Positions 8,495-17,458 of a stretch of 48,891 nucleotides of DNA are shown here, piece after piece. Position numbers and translations under genes: made by a program. Origin of the DNA: CAKAHY01 sp041848045 (GTDB lineage: Bacteria > Bacillota > Clostridia > Lachnospirales > Lachnospiraceae); contig JBGZHY010000110.1 of the NCBI GenBank assembly GCA_041848045.1, positions 1 to 48,891 on the forward strand. Direction: 5' to 3'. Numbering within the stretch: position 1 is the stretch's first letter; every line of letters starts with the position of its first letter. The notes under the pieces are model-generated. The model made no database searches. It was not told the DNA's origin and saw only the letters and a list, made by a program, of their open reading frames with translations.

Positions 8495-9265
8495 ATGGAA
8501 AAACATTTTCAAGAGGATTTACTTTCTGTCATTATCCCCGCCTACAATGCCGAGTCCTACCTTGCCGAAAGCCTGGATGCCGTGCTTGCCCAGGACTGCC
8601 GGGAGAAAATGGAGATTATCATCATTGACGACTGCTCTACAGATGCCACGGCACAAATCGCGAAGCAGTATGCCAAAGCCCATCCGCAGATACATTACTG
8701 CCGCCTGCCCCGAAATGTAGGCGCCGGCGCCGCCAGAAATAAAGGGCTGGAAATAGCCGGAGGACGCTATATCGCTTTTGCAGACAGCGATGACCTGTGG
8801 AAGAAGGACAAGCTCGGCAAGCAGCTGGCACTGATGCGGGAAAAGCAAGCCCTGCTTTGCTACACGGCAATCGAAATGATTGATAAAGAGGGACGGCTCT
8901 ACAAAAAAAAGCGCAGCATACCGATTTATGCATCCTATTCCATGCTGTTGAAAAACACCCTGATCGCCAACTCCACGGTTGTCATTGACCGCAGGCTGGC
9001 GGGGGACTTCAGAATGTCTGCCCGCCGCTTAAGTCATGATTATTCCACTTGGCTTGCCCTGCTCAGAGGCGGCAGCATTGCCTACGGTATTGATGAGGCT
9101 TTGGTTTCTTACCGCGTACACGACAGGTCACTGTCCTCCAACAAGCTCAAAAGCGCCAAGTACATCTGGGATATCCAAAGAGAAGACGAAAAGCTGCCGG
9201 CACCTTCGGTTCTGTGGAACATCCTCTGCTGGAGCCTGCATTCCGTCCGGAAATATTTTTTATAA
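8495..9265 (+). CDS. Family 2 glycosyltransferase
   Basis: A 256-residue GT-A fold glycosyltransferase. The N-terminus LLSVIIPAYNAESYLAESL and the nucleotide-sugar region IIIIDDCSTDAT are typical of GT2. NVGAGAARNKGLE and the metal-binding motif ADSDDLW (about residues 90-96) follow. It transfers a sugar from a nucleotide-sugar donor, probably to a cell-surface glycan; the acceptor cannot be deduced. There is no membrane segment, so it is cytosolic or peripheral. It is followed after 27 bases by an asparaginase gene with no obvious functional link. A GGAG ribosome binding site precedes 8495. Confidence 0.9.
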   Translation: MEKHFQEDLLSVIIPAYNAESYLAESLDAVLAQDCREKMEIIIIDDCSTDATAQIAKQYAKAHPQIHYCRLPRNVGAGAARNKGLEIAGGRYIAFADSDDLWKKDKLGKQLALMREKQALLCYTAIEMIDKEGRLYKKKRSIPIYASYSMLLKNTLIANSTVVIDRRLAGDFRMSARRLSHDYSTWLALLRGGSIAYGIDEALVSYRVHDRSLSSNKLKSAKYIWDIQREDEKLPAPSVLWNILCWSLHSVRKYFL

Positions 9266-9292
9266 ACTACCGCAATAGGGAGAATAAGGGAA

Positions 9293-10303
9293 ATGAATAA
9301 AGTATGTATGATCTATACCGGCGGCACCATCGGTATGAAAAAAGAAGCACAGGGCTACGTTCCCTGCAAAGGATTTTTGGCTGAGCAGCTGGCACTGATG
9401 CCGGAATGCAGCTATCCCGAGGTTCCCGCCTTCGATTTGATTGAATATGAGCCTTTGCTGGACTCCTCCAATATCCACTGTGAGCACTGGATTAAAATCG
9501 CCGAGGATATCTTCCGCCTGTATGACCGCTACAGCGGCTTTGTGATTTTGCACGGCACCGATACCATGGCCTATACGGCTTCAGCCCTTTCCTTTATGCT
9601 GAAAGGGCTGAGTAAACCTGTGGTGCTGACGGGCTCTCAGATTCCTTTCGGCGTAATCCGCAGCGATGCCCGGGATAATATTATTTCTTCTTTGATGATT
9701 GCCGGTGAGAACAAGGTACCGGAGGTCTGCGTTTTTTTCGGCAACCACTTGTTTCGGGGAAATCGCAGCATTAAGGTCAGTTCGGATGAAAAGGGAGCCT
9801 TTGCCTCCCCCAACTATCCGGATTTGGCGGAATCCGGCGTGCATATTCGCTACTTTGATAAAAATATTGCTCCTGCCGGCAATGAGCTGCTGTACACACC
9901 GATTCATCCGCAGAAAATTGCGGTGCTCAAAACCATTCCCGGCATATCCTATGACATTTTCCATTCCATTGTAGACAGCGAACTGGATGCTCTGGTTATC
10001 GAAGGCTTCGGCGCCGGCAATATCCCCAATATCGGCGGAGAACTGGACAGCCTTTTAAGCAAGGCGCAGAAAACCGGAACACCGATAGTCATCTGCACCC
10101 AATGTATCCGCGGAAGCACCTCCGTGGGCGAGTACGAAACCAGCTCACAATTAAAGGGCTTCGGCGCCATATGTGCCTTTGATATGACAACGGAAGCTGC
10201 GGTCGCCAAGCTGTATTATCTCTTAAGCAAGGGCTATGCCGGAGAAAAGCTGAAGCTGATGATGGAAACCAATCTTGCCGGAGAGCTGACAAAAGCAAAA
10301 TAA
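9293..10303 (+). CDS. ansA: L-asparaginase, type I (cytoplasmic)
   Basis: A 336-residue asparaginase that hydrolyses L-asparagine to aspartate and ammonia. Both active-site threonine motifs are present: YTGGTIGM near the N-terminus (about residues 8-15) and HGTDTMAYTASAL (about 86-98). There is no signal peptide and the length matches type I enzymes of the AnsA group (about 335-340). The start has an AAGGG ribosome binding site. It is the second gene after a glycosyltransferase and is followed by a shared hairpin terminator. Confidence 0.95.
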   Translation: MNKVCMIYTGGTIGMKKEAQGYVPCKGFLAEQLALMPECSYPEVPAFDLIEYEPLLDSSNIHCEHWIKIAEDIFRLYDRYSGFVILHGTDTMAYTASALSFMLKGLSKPVVLTGSQIPFGVIRSDARDNIISSLMIAGENKVPEVCVFFGNHLFRGNRSIKVSSDEKGAFASPNYPDLAESGVHIRYFDKNIAPAGNELLYTPIHPQKIAVLKTIPGISYDIFHSIVDSELDALVIEGFGAGNIPNIGGELDSLLSKAQKTGTPIVICTQCIRGSTSVGEYETSSQLKGFGAICAFDMTTEAAVAKLYYLLSKGYAGEKLKLMMETNLAGELTKAK

Positions 10304-10313
10304 AGTTTCATCA

Positions 10314-10341
10314 AAAAACTGCCCCAAAAATAAGGGCAGTT
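10314..10341. terminator. Bidirectional terminator between ansA and glycerate kinase
   Basis: An 11-base perfect stem, AAAAACTGCCC with its complement GGGCAGTTTTT, and a short A-rich loop. T runs on both strands serve the convergent genes ending at 10303 and 10349. Confidence 0.9.
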
Positions 10342-10348
10342 TTTTATC

Positions 10349-11476
10349 TTACATCTTCAATAAACGCAGTATATTATCCATGGTATAGGCCAGATTCTGC
10401 CTGCTGTAGGGACGGCTGAGAGAAAAATCCATCGGCAGACGGTTGATGCTGAAAACGGCGCCGATACCCATATCATAGGCAGGAGCGATTTCCCCGTCTT
10501 CCACGCCGCCCACGACGGCAATCAAATTCTTCCCCAGCCTCTTCGTACGCCTTGCCAGCCCAATCAATACCTTACCCCCAAGACTCTGCCCGTCAAACTT
10601 TCCTTCTCCGGTAAAAATATAATCCGCATCCTTTGCCAAAGCTTCAAAATGCACCGTGTCCAAAACGGTTTCGATTCCCATCTGCAGCCTTGCTCCGAAA
10701 AATGCCGCCATACCGGCTCCCATGGCCCCGGCAGCGCCGCCGCCGGCAAGCGTATCCACATCCTGCCCCAAATCCTCCCGTATCCGCAGGGCAAGGTGCC
10801 GCAAACCCGCATCCAAGCGCTTTACCATCTCGGCATCCGCCCCTTTTTGCGGGGCAAAAATATAGGCAGCCCCCTGTTCACCGTACATCGGATTGTCGAT
10901 ATCACACATCACCAAAATCTCCACATCCCGCAGCAAAGGGCTTTTGTTCCTGCTTTCGATACGGGCAATGTCCTTTAAGCTGCCTCCCGTGGGAACAAAG
11001 CTCTGCCCTTCCCGGTTGAAAAAGGTAATGCCGCAGGCTGCCGCAGCCCCGCAGCCTCCATCATTGGTACAGGAGCCCCCCAGTCCCAGGATAATCTTCT
11101 TTACCCCTTTCTTTGCCGCCGCCAGAATCAGTTCTCCTACGCCGTAGGTACCGGTTTTTTCCGGATTTTTTCTGCCCTCCGCCAAAGCAAGTCCTGCCGC
11201 AGACGCCATTTCAATCACCGCCGTCTTTCCCTCTTCCAGCAGCGCATAATAGGCTTCTATTTTCTCCGCATAAGGACCGCTGACCTGCACATATTCCTTT
11301 TGTCCTCCCAGAGCCGTTAAAAAGGCGTCTGCCGATCCTTCTCCTCCGTCCGCCACCGGTACGCTGACAATCTCCGATTCCGGAAAATGCTTCCTGATGC
11401 TTTCTGCCATAATCTCGCAGACTTCGGCAGAAGCCAGACTTAATTTAAACGAGTCCGGCATCAATACAAACTTCAT
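10349..11476 (-). CDS. glxK: Glycerate kinase (GarK/GlxK family)
   Basis: A 375-residue kinase that phosphorylates D-glycerate, feeding it into glycolysis. It has the GarK/GlxK hallmark N-terminus (MPDSFKLSLASAEVCE), the conserved VPVADGGEGSADAF, and the later ILGLGGSCTNDGGCGAAAA, GGGAAGAMGAG and FTGEGKFDGQSLGGKV. Length is standard (about 375-380). In bacteria that use glucarate, the path ends in tartronate semialdehyde reduced to glycerate and then this kinase. Its presence 4.5 kb from the glucarate dehydratases suggests it completes that route, though it has its own promoter. Family members phosphorylate either C2 or C3; residues alone do not settle this. Confidence 0.93.
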   Translation of the reverse strand: MKFVLMPDSFKLSLASAEVCEIMAESIRKHFPESEIVSVPVADGGEGSADAFLTALGGQKEYVQVSGPYAEKIEAYYALLEEGKTAVIEMASAAGLALAEGRKNPEKTGTYGVGELILAAAKKGVKKIILGLGGSCTNDGGCGAAAACGITFFNREGQSFVPTGGSLKDIARIESRNKSPLLRDVEILVMCDIDNPMYGEQGAAYIFAPQKGADAEMVKRLDAGLRHLALRIREDLGQDVDTLAGGGAAGAMGAGMAAFFGARLQMGIETVLDTVHFEALAKDADYIFTGEGKFDGQSLGGKVLIGLARRTKRLGKNLIAVVGGVEDGEIAPAYDMGIGAVFSINRLPMDFSLSRPYSRQNLAYTMDNILRLLKM

Positions 11477-11505
11477 CCCTTCTCCCTCCTGTATGTTTTA
11501 GCCCT

Positions 11506-11535
11506 ATCATACGCTTTCTCATCGGGATTTGCCAA
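11506..11535 (-). promoter_or_regulatory. Glycerate kinase promoter
   Basis: On the minus strand: TTGGCA (11530-11535), an 18-base spacer and TATGAT (11506-11511), about 30 bases before the start codon. Confidence 0.65.
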
Positions 11536-11572
11536 TTCAAAAAAATAAAAGCCTTCATCATTTTTACTTATA

Positions 11573-11608
11573 AAAGCAGGCAGGGGTCTTTAAACGCCTG
11601 CCTGCTTT
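11573..11608 (-). terminator. Terminator overlapping the 3' end of trkH
   Basis: A perfect 12-base inverted repeat (AAAGCAGGCAGG at 11573-11584 and its complement at 11597-11608) with a 12-base loop. The trkH stop codon (11590-11592) sits in the loop, so the last codons form one arm. There is only a short T stretch after the stem. Confidence 0.7.
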
Positions 11609-13053
11609 CCCTTCTTTCTTTTCCAAATGCTCGGTGCAAAAATCACCAGCATCGGATACAACTCCAGCCTTCCCGCCAGCATGCCGAAAATAAGCGCCAT
11701 CTTGGAAAGCGGTGAGAATATACTGAAATTTCCCATAGGCCCCACCAAGGAAAGCCCGGGGCCCACATTGTTAAACGTCCCCGCAACGGCGGTAAAATTC
11801 GTCACCAAATCATGCCTGTCAAAAGCCAATACCAGCAAAATGGAGGCATACAAAAGCACATAGGTCGCCAAAAATGCGCTGACCGCCTTAACGATATCGC
11901 TGTCCACCACCCTTTCGTCCAGACGGATGACCTTGACGCTGTTGGGATGAATATAGTGGGAAATATCCCGAAATACATTTTTAATCAAAATGAGCACTCT
12001 GGATACCTTGATACCGCCTCCCGTACTGCCTGCACAGGCACCGACGAACATCAACAATACCAGTATGGTTTTGGAAGACTGGGACCAGAGCTCAAAGTCC
12101 GCCGTGGTATAACCTGTCGTGGTAATGATGGAGCCCACCTGGAAAAAGGCATGCCGAAGCGCAGTCCCCCAGCTTCCGTAAATCTTGACGATATCCGCCG
12201 CAATCACCAGACTCGCCAGCAGAATAATCCCGATATAGGTTCTGACTTCTTCCTGCTTAACAATATCTTTCTTATGCTTGGACAAAAACAATATAAAATA
12301 AGCATTGAAATTCACGCCGAAAAGAATCATAAATACGGTTACAATATTCTGAATCAGCGGAGAATAGCTTGCCATACTGTCATTCTTAATGCCGAAACCG
12401 CCGGTACCCGCCGTACCGAAAGTGATCGTCAGCGTATCGAACAGGGGCATGCCCACACAAAGCAGGAGGATAATCTGCACACAGGTCATGGCAATATAGA
12501 TGCCGTACAGACACTTGGCGGTATCACGGATGCGCGGCACCAGCTTGCCTACGCTGGGTCCCGGGCTTTCCGCCCGCATCAGATGCATGTCATAACCGCC
12601 TGTACTGGGCAAAATGGCGAGCAAAAATACAATAACCCCCATACCCCCTATCCAGTGGGTCAGACTTCTCCAGAAAATACCGGCACGACTGATTTCCTCC
12701 ACCGCCGGCAGGATGCTGGAGCCGGCAGTGGTAAAACCGGACACCGTTTCAAAAAGTGCATCGATGAAATGGGGAATATCCCCGTTTAACACAAAGGGGA
12801 GCGCTCCGAAAATACTCATCAAAATCCAACTCAAAGCCACAATACTCATGGCTTCTTTGGTAAAATACAGCGAATTTTTCGGCTTTTTTCGCATCATCAG
12901 AAAGCCCAGCAGCAGGCAGACAACAGCCACCACCGCAAAGGCATACGCTTCCTTCTCCCCGTAAAGCAAACCCACAATGAAGGGAAAAAACAAGAGAATC
13001 CCCTCCAAGCCTACAACTTTTCCCAGGATATGTATAATAATCGAATAGTTCAT
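11590..13053 (-). CDS. trkH: Potassium uptake channel subunit TrkH/KtrB family
   Basis: A 487-residue integral membrane protein, the ion-translocating subunit of a Trk-type K+ uptake system. Four pore-loop repeats are recognisable by Gly-rich filter segments: SGFTTAGSS (about residue 125), GTAGTGGFGIKN (about 220), ITTTGYTTADF (about 315) and NNVGPGLSLVG (about 440). The conserved GGGIKVSRV is near residue 348. It follows trkA after 5 bases, so the pore and its gating subunit are co-expressed. The final codons fold into a terminator hairpin. Confidence 0.95.
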   Translation of the reverse strand: MNYSIIIHILGKVVGLEGILLFFPFIVGLLYGEKEAYAFAVVAVVCLLLGFLMMRKKPKNSLYFTKEAMSIVALSWILMSIFGALPFVLNGDIPHFIDALFETVSGFTTAGSSILPAVEEISRAGIFWRSLTHWIGGMGVIVFLLAILPSTGGYDMHLMRAESPGPSVGKLVPRIRDTAKCLYGIYIAMTCVQIILLLCVGMPLFDTLTITFGTAGTGGFGIKNDSMASYSPLIQNIVTVFMILFGVNFNAYFILFLSKHKKDIVKQEEVRTYIGIILLASLVIAADIVKIYGSWGTALRHAFFQVGSIITTTGYTTADFELWSQSSKTILVLLMFVGACAGSTGGGIKVSRVLILIKNVFRDISHYIHPNSVKVIRLDERVVDSDIVKAVSAFLATYVLLYASILLVLAFDRHDLVTNFTAVAGTFNNVGPGLSLVGPMGNFSIFSPLSKMALIFGMLAGRLELYPMLVIFAPSIWKRKKGKQAGV

Positions 13054-13058
13054 GCCGC

Positions 13059-14417
13059 TTATTCTCCCAGAATGTCGTTTAAGTCGCTTAAACCTAAGCG
13101 GGTTGTCACAATGATGACGCTGTCGCCTTCCTCAATCACGCTTCGTCCGTTCGGGGTAATAATCTTCCCCTTTCGAATGATGCTTGCCACCAGAATATTA
13201 TCCTTTAAGCGCAACTCCTCCAAAGATTTGCCGAGCATCCTTGCCTCTCCGGTCGCCTTAAATTCCAGAGCCTCCGCCTTTTTATTGATGATCTTGTACA
13301 GGGTTTCCACGTTACTGCCCATACCGTTTTGCAGAGCCCTTGCATAACGCAAAATATACTGCGCCGTAATATTCTTGGGAGAAATAATACTGCCCAATTT
13401 AAAAGTATCCACAATATTGTCAAAGACAATACGATTGACCTTGGTCACCAGCTTGGCATCCGTTCTGGACCTTGCAAACAGGGACAAAAAGATATTGCCC
13501 TCATCAAAGCCGGTCAGCGTCACGAAACTGTCCACGCTGTCTATGCCCTCTTCTATCAGCAGCTCCTGATTGGTGGCGTCACCGTTGATGATTACCGCCT
13601 CCGGCAACATGGCGCTGAGCTCCTTGCAACGCTCTTTATCCATTTCGATGATTTTAACCCCTATTCCCATCTTAATGAGCATACTGCCAAGATAGTAGGC
13701 GATTTTACCGCCCCCCACAATCATGGTGTCCTTCACCTGATGGGTATGAAAGCCGATTTCTTTAAAAAACTGCTTTGTCTGGGTCTGGGCGCCGATCAGG
13801 CTGATGATATCGCCTGCCTGCAGCATAAATCTTCCGTTGGGAATAATGGTTTCCTCTCCCCTTTGCACACCGCAGACCAGCACATCCGCCTTGATTCTTT
13901 TTCCCATATCCATCAGGCGCAGATTATGCAGCATCGAGCCTTCATTCAGCTGAAACTCCAAAATCTCCAATCTACCTTTGGAAAAAATCTCAATATTGAT
14001 GGCAGAGGGAAAGCGCAGAATACGCGCAATTTCGGCAGAAGCAGCCAACTCCGGATTGATAACCATGGACAAGCCCAATTCCTCTTTAATGAAGTGAATC
14101 TCATGGCTGTAAATCGGATTGCGAACCCGGGCTATGGTCTTACAGTTTCCGGTTTTCTTGGCAATCATACAACATAAAAGATTCAGTTCATCCGATTCCG
14201 TCACACAAATGAACAAATCCGCCTTTTCTATCCCCGCCTCAATCTGCACCGCATAGCTGGCGCCGTTTCCCACTACGCCCAAAACGTCGTAGGTATTGGC
14301 AACCTCCGATACGGCATGGCTGTCCGTATCAATGACCGCTATGTTGTGGTTCTCCTCGTTCAGGTGCTGGGTCAACGTCCTGCCGACCTTTCCGCAACCT
14401 ACAATAACAATATTCAT
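13059..14417 (-). CDS. trkA: Trk potassium uptake regulatory subunit TrkA
   Basis: A 452-residue cytoplasmic protein with two tandem RCK units, each a Rossmann NAD-binding domain plus a C-terminal ligand-binding subdomain. The first begins MNIVIVGCGKVGRTLTQHL; the second begins near residue 225 with TMIVGGGKIAYYLGSML. It gates TrkH in response to nucleotides. Start is supported by a GGAGG-like site. It lies 30 bases after an ABC-transporter binding-protein gene and 5 bases before trkH. Confidence 0.95.
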   Translation of the reverse strand: MNIVIVGCGKVGRTLTQHLNEENHNIAVIDTDSHAVSEVANTYDVLGVVGNGASYAVQIEAGIEKADLFICVTESDELNLLCCMIAKKTGNCKTIARVRNPIYSHEIHFIKEELGLSMVINPELAASAEIARILRFPSAINIEIFSKGRLEILEFQLNEGSMLHNLRLMDMGKRIKADVLVCGVQRGEETIIPNGRFMLQAGDIISLIGAQTQTKQFFKEIGFHTHQVKDTMIVGGGKIAYYLGSMLIKMGIGVKIIEMDKERCKELSAMLPEAVIINGDATNQELLIEEGIDSVDSFVTLTGFDEGNIFLSLFARSRTDAKLVTKVNRIVFDNIVDTFKLGSIISPKNITAQYILRYARALQNGMGSNVETLYKIINKKAEALEFKATGEARMLGKSLEELRLKDNILVASIIRKGKIITPNGRSVIEEGDSVIIVTTRLGLSDLNDILGE

Positions 14418-14447
14418 TTCTTTCCTCCGGTATACCCCAGTTCCCGC

Positions 14448-15584
14448 CTAGTTTTCAGGCAGGGCATTCTTCATTAAATCCTGATACATCTCTGTCGTTA
14501 AATCCGTGTGATAGAACAGCTTGTAGTAGGAGCGAATGCTTTCTTCCAAATCGTAGTCCGCCTGCTCCGGATACAAGAGCTCGCCCAGCCACATCATACC
14601 GAGATATCTTTGTACGGACGGCGGAAAGCCCATAAAGTTATACGGCAAAGCCGGCGCTTCATAATAATTTCCTTCCGCAATTGCGCTCATACCCGCAAAA
14701 GCGGCATCCTCTCCCACCGTGGCATAAATGCTGCCCGGAGCAAACAAAATAAACTCCGGATCCAAAGTCAGAAGATACTCCATATCTACGGCATTTCCGT
14801 CACCTTTGGAGGACGGCTCATCCACTAAAGCCAGATTATCCCCCATCATATCCAACACCTCTGCATGGTAAGCGCCCTTGGCGATTACATTCTTACCCTC
14901 CGCACCGGTAATGTACAAAATTTTCTTCTTATTATCCCCTACCGTCTGCATCAGCGTTTCCGTCCTTGCCAGGACCTCATCCAGATATACAGCCAGACTT
15001 TCCGCTTCCGTTTCCATGCCCAGTAAAATACCCAGACTGCGGAAGCTCTCCGGGCTGCTCTTTAAGTCCGCTGCAATATGCACAAAAGGAACCCCCGTCT
15101 GTTCCGTCAAAGCATCCAAATCTTCGGCAATCCCCTCCTTGGTCTGACCGATGTCAATGACAATATCCGGATCCGCTTTGACAAGCTCCTCCTTATTCAT
15201 CTCTCCTTTGCCGCCATAAAGCTGACCCAGTACCGGCAGACTCAGATACTTTTCCGGGATATAAGCCTCCGCTCCCTTATCCCATTCTCTGGCAATACCC
15301 ACCAGCTTATCCGGCGCCAAAGCATAAACATAAATCTGTGTCATCGGTCCGGTTACGGCAATCTTTTCTACTTTATCAGGCAACATAATCTCTCTGCCGG
15401 AGCTGTCCACAAAGCTTTTTTGTCCCGCAGCCGCCTCCGTCTGCGCCGTTGTTTCCTGTACTGTCGTTACCTGTGTCGTACTCTCTGTCGTTTGCGTACT
15501 TGCCATGTTTGATGCCGTACAGGCAAACAGGCTCAAGACAAGTCCCAAGGCCAAAACGGCATGTTTTACTTTCTTTTTCATCAT
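14448..15584 (-). CDS. FecB/BtuF-type ABC transporter substrate-binding lipoprotein
   Basis: A 378-residue lipoprotein with signal peptide and lipobox LFAC (Cys at about residue 22), followed by a Thr/Gln/Ala-rich linker. The rest is a class III binding-protein fold (periplasmic_binding_2 family): KIAVTGPMTQIYVYALAP, PVLGQLYGGKGEMNKEELVKA with PDIVIDIG, and a C-terminal FPPSVQRYLGMMWLGELLYPE. Such proteins bind siderophores, heme, cobalamin or, in the MolA group, molybdate/tungstate. The operon includes XdhC, which favours an oxyanion or cofactor role, but the ligand cannot be read from the sequence. Last gene of the importer. Confidence 0.88.
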   Translation of the reverse strand: MMKKKVKHAVLALGLVLSLFACTASNMASTQTTESTTQVTTVQETTAQTEAAAGQKSFVDSSGREIMLPDKVEKIAVTGPMTQIYVYALAPDKLVGIAREWDKGAEAYIPEKYLSLPVLGQLYGGKGEMNKEELVKADPDIVIDIGQTKEGIAEDLDALTEQTGVPFVHIAADLKSSPESFRSLGILLGMETEAESLAVYLDEVLARTETLMQTVGDNKKKILYITGAEGKNVIAKGAYHAEVLDMMGDNLALVDEPSSKGDGNAVDMEYLLTLDPEFILFAPGSIYATVGEDAAFAGMSAIAEGNYYEAPALPYNFMGFPPSVQRYLGMMWLGELLYPEQADYDLEESIRSYYKLFYHTDLTTEMYQDLMKNALPEN

Positions 15585-15623
15585 CCCTTTCCTTTAAAAT
15601 AAAAAAATTATTTCCAGCTAATA

Positions 15624-16421
15624 TTAACGCATTTTTTCCGAATAGTAAATATCCGGCGGCAAAATCACGCGGCAGCGGTCTTCACACAAACTGTGTACCT
15701 CCAAATCCATACGGTAAATACGGCTGATTACCTCACTGCGAATGACTTCCTGCGGTCTTCCCTGCGCCAATATTTTTGCTTCATGCAGAACCAGAATACG
15801 ATCCGAAAAAATGTATGACTGCTCTGGATGATGACTGCTCAACACAATCAGATAGCCTTCCCTGCTCAGCTTTCGTAAGCTTTCCCATACCCGCATCTGA
15901 TTCCCGTAATCCAAATTGGAGCAAGGCTCATCCAGTATCCATATTTTAGAATTTTGACAGAAGGAACGTGCCATCATCACCAGTTGCCGTTCTCCGCCGC
16001 TGACGGCAAGGAAACTTTTCTTCGCCAAATACAGCACCCCGAACTTCTCCAAAGCGGCAAATGCCAACTCCTCCTGCTTTCTTTTGGGCAGGGAAAAGAC
16101 GCCGATGTGACGGGCAAGCCCCAACAGCACCATATCCTGTACGGAATAATGCAAAGCTGTATTGACATGCTGCGGAATGTAGCTGAAATACTCCGACATC
16201 TGCCTGTGGTGCATTTCTTTTACCTCCCGCTCACCTACCCGTATGGAGCCGCGGTAGCGGCGGATAATCCCCAGAATACACTTAAACAGCGTAGATTTTC
16301 CTACGCCGTTCTCTCCCAATACGCTGACCAACTGCCCCGCTTCCAGAGAAAAACTCAGCCCCTCCAGAACCTTTTTGTCACTGTCCTCGTAGCTGTAATG
16401 GAGATTCTCGATATGCAGCAT
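15624..16421 (-). CDS. FecE-type ABC transporter ATP-binding protein
   Basis: A 265-residue ATPase. Walker A is GENGVGKST, the signature is VSGGERQLVMMARSF, Walker B is IWILDEPCSNLDYG, and the switch His lies in LSSHHPEQ. The start at 16421 is chosen because it overlaps the permease stop as TGATG and has GGAGGAGG upstream; an open frame further upstream (to 16781) merely shadows the permease gene. It energises the FecCD-type permease encoded just before it. It is closest to the iron/siderophore/cobalamin/MolC branch. Confidence 0.93.
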   Translation of the reverse strand: MLHIENLHYSYEDSDKKVLEGLSFSLEAGQLVSVLGENGVGKSTLFKCILGIIRRYRGSIRVGEREVKEMHHRQMSEYFSYIPQHVNTALHYSVQDMVLLGLARHIGVFSLPKRKQEELAFAALEKFGVLYLAKKSFLAVSGGERQLVMMARSFCQNSKIWILDEPCSNLDYGNQMRVWESLRKLSREGYLIVLSSHHPEQSYIFSDRILVLHEAKILAQGRPQEVIRSEVISRIYRMDLEVHSLCEDRCRVILPPDIYYSEKMR

Positions 16422-17458
16422 CAGTACACCTCCTCCTTTCTCACGAACAAATACATAAAGAAAGGAACGCCGATTAGGGCCGTCAGTATACCGATGGGGA
16501 TTTCCACCTTCAGCAGATTTCTGGAAATATCGTCCACCAAAAGCAGAAAAATCGCCCCCAGCAAGGTGCTTGCCGGCAGTAGATAGCGCATATTGTTCCC
16601 CACCCATTTCCTGGCAAAATGGGGTACAATTAAGCCCACCCAGGAAATGATGCCGCTGACGGAAACGCAAAAGGCCACCAAAAAGGTTGCCAAAGCAAGG
16701 CTGAATAAACGAAGCCGTCCGGCATTCACCCCCAGAATATGCGCCTCGCTGTCTTCCATACTTAAGGCGTTCATACGCCAACGCAGCAAAAATAAAGGCG
16801 TATAGCTAAGCAAAAGCACCAGAGCGGCAAAACCTAACTGCCCACGGCTTGCGCCGCTTAAGCTGCCCATCAGCCAAAAGGTGATTTCCTGCAGCTGGGT
16901 TCCCGGCTCCGCAATGATTTTCATATAAGAGGTGCCCGCCGTACATAAGGAGCTCGCCATCATCCCCGCCAAAATCAGATTCAATACTTTTTTGCCCTTG
17001 GCGTGCTCGCTGAGCCAAAACGCCAATAAGACGCTGCCGATGCTGCTGACAAAGGCAAAAACCACAATCATGCGGGCACTCATCCCCAGCACTATCGCCA
17101 AAGAAGCGCCGAAGGCGGCACCTGCAGACGCTCCCAGAATATCCGGACTCGCCATATGATTGCGAAAGGCAGTCTGATAAACCGCCCCCGAGGTACTTAA
17201 ACCTGCCCCCACCAAACAGGCCAGCAAAACCCTGGGCAGGCGTATATTATACAGTACCAGTGCCGCTTTCTTCCCCTGTGCGCTTTCCCTTAGGGCAGAA
17301 CCGCCAAACAAAAGCCGGAATAAATCTCCTGCCGCAATGGCGTAGCGTCCCAGCAAAACAGAGCAAAAAAGCAGCACCAGCAAAACAAGGGCAAGCAGTG
17401 CAATCTTGCGCACCGCTCCTTTATTTCCGTATTCCACTTTCTCCTTCCCCCTTCGCAT
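16421..17458 (-). CDS. FecCD-type ABC transporter permease
   Basis: A 345-residue permease with about ten membrane helices, of the BtuC/FecCD family. Typical segments are LLACLVGAGLSTSGAVYQTAFRN with ASPDILGASAGAAFGASLAI, and GIISWVGLIVPHFARKWVG near the C-terminus. The first ATG (17458) overlaps the upstream gene by 38 bases and has a weak ribosome binding site. A GTG at 17437 with AGGGGG nine bases upstream is an equally good start and gives 338 residues. It is co-transcribed with an XdhC protein and an NTPase upstream and the ATPase downstream, unusual company for an iron transporter. Confidence 0.92.
   Translation of the reverse strand: MRRGKEKVEYGNKGAVRKIALLALVLLVLLFCSVLLGRYAIAAGDLFRLLFGGSALRESAQGKKAALVLYNIRLPRVLLACLVGAGLSTSGAVYQTAFRNHMASPDILGASAGAAFGASLAIVLGMSARMIVVFAFVSSIGSVLLAFWLSEHAKGKKVLNLILAGMMASSLCTAGTSYMKIIAEPGTQLQEITFWLMGSLSGASRGQLGFAALVLLLSYTPLFLLRWRMNALSMEDSEAHILGVNAGRLRLFSLALATFLVAFCVSVSGIISWVGLIVPHFARKWVGNNMRYLLPASTLLGAIFLLLVDDISRNLLKVEIPIGILTALIGVPFFMYLFVRKEEVY

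Noticed and set aside
11812..12789. Long plus-strand open frame of 325 codons opposite trkH
   Set aside because: It lies fully antisense to the well-supported trkH gene, has no ribosome binding site, and its translation (many His, Gln and Arg) is typical of antisense frames.
13329..14177. Plus-strand open frame of 282 codons opposite trkA
   Set aside because: Antisense shadow of a clear gene, with no start signals and no recognisable domain.
16422..16781. Upstream extension of the ABC ATPase frame
   Set aside because: The extra 120 codons overlap the permease and do not look like an ABC protein; the ATG at 16421 has an ideal ribosome binding site and TGATG coupling.
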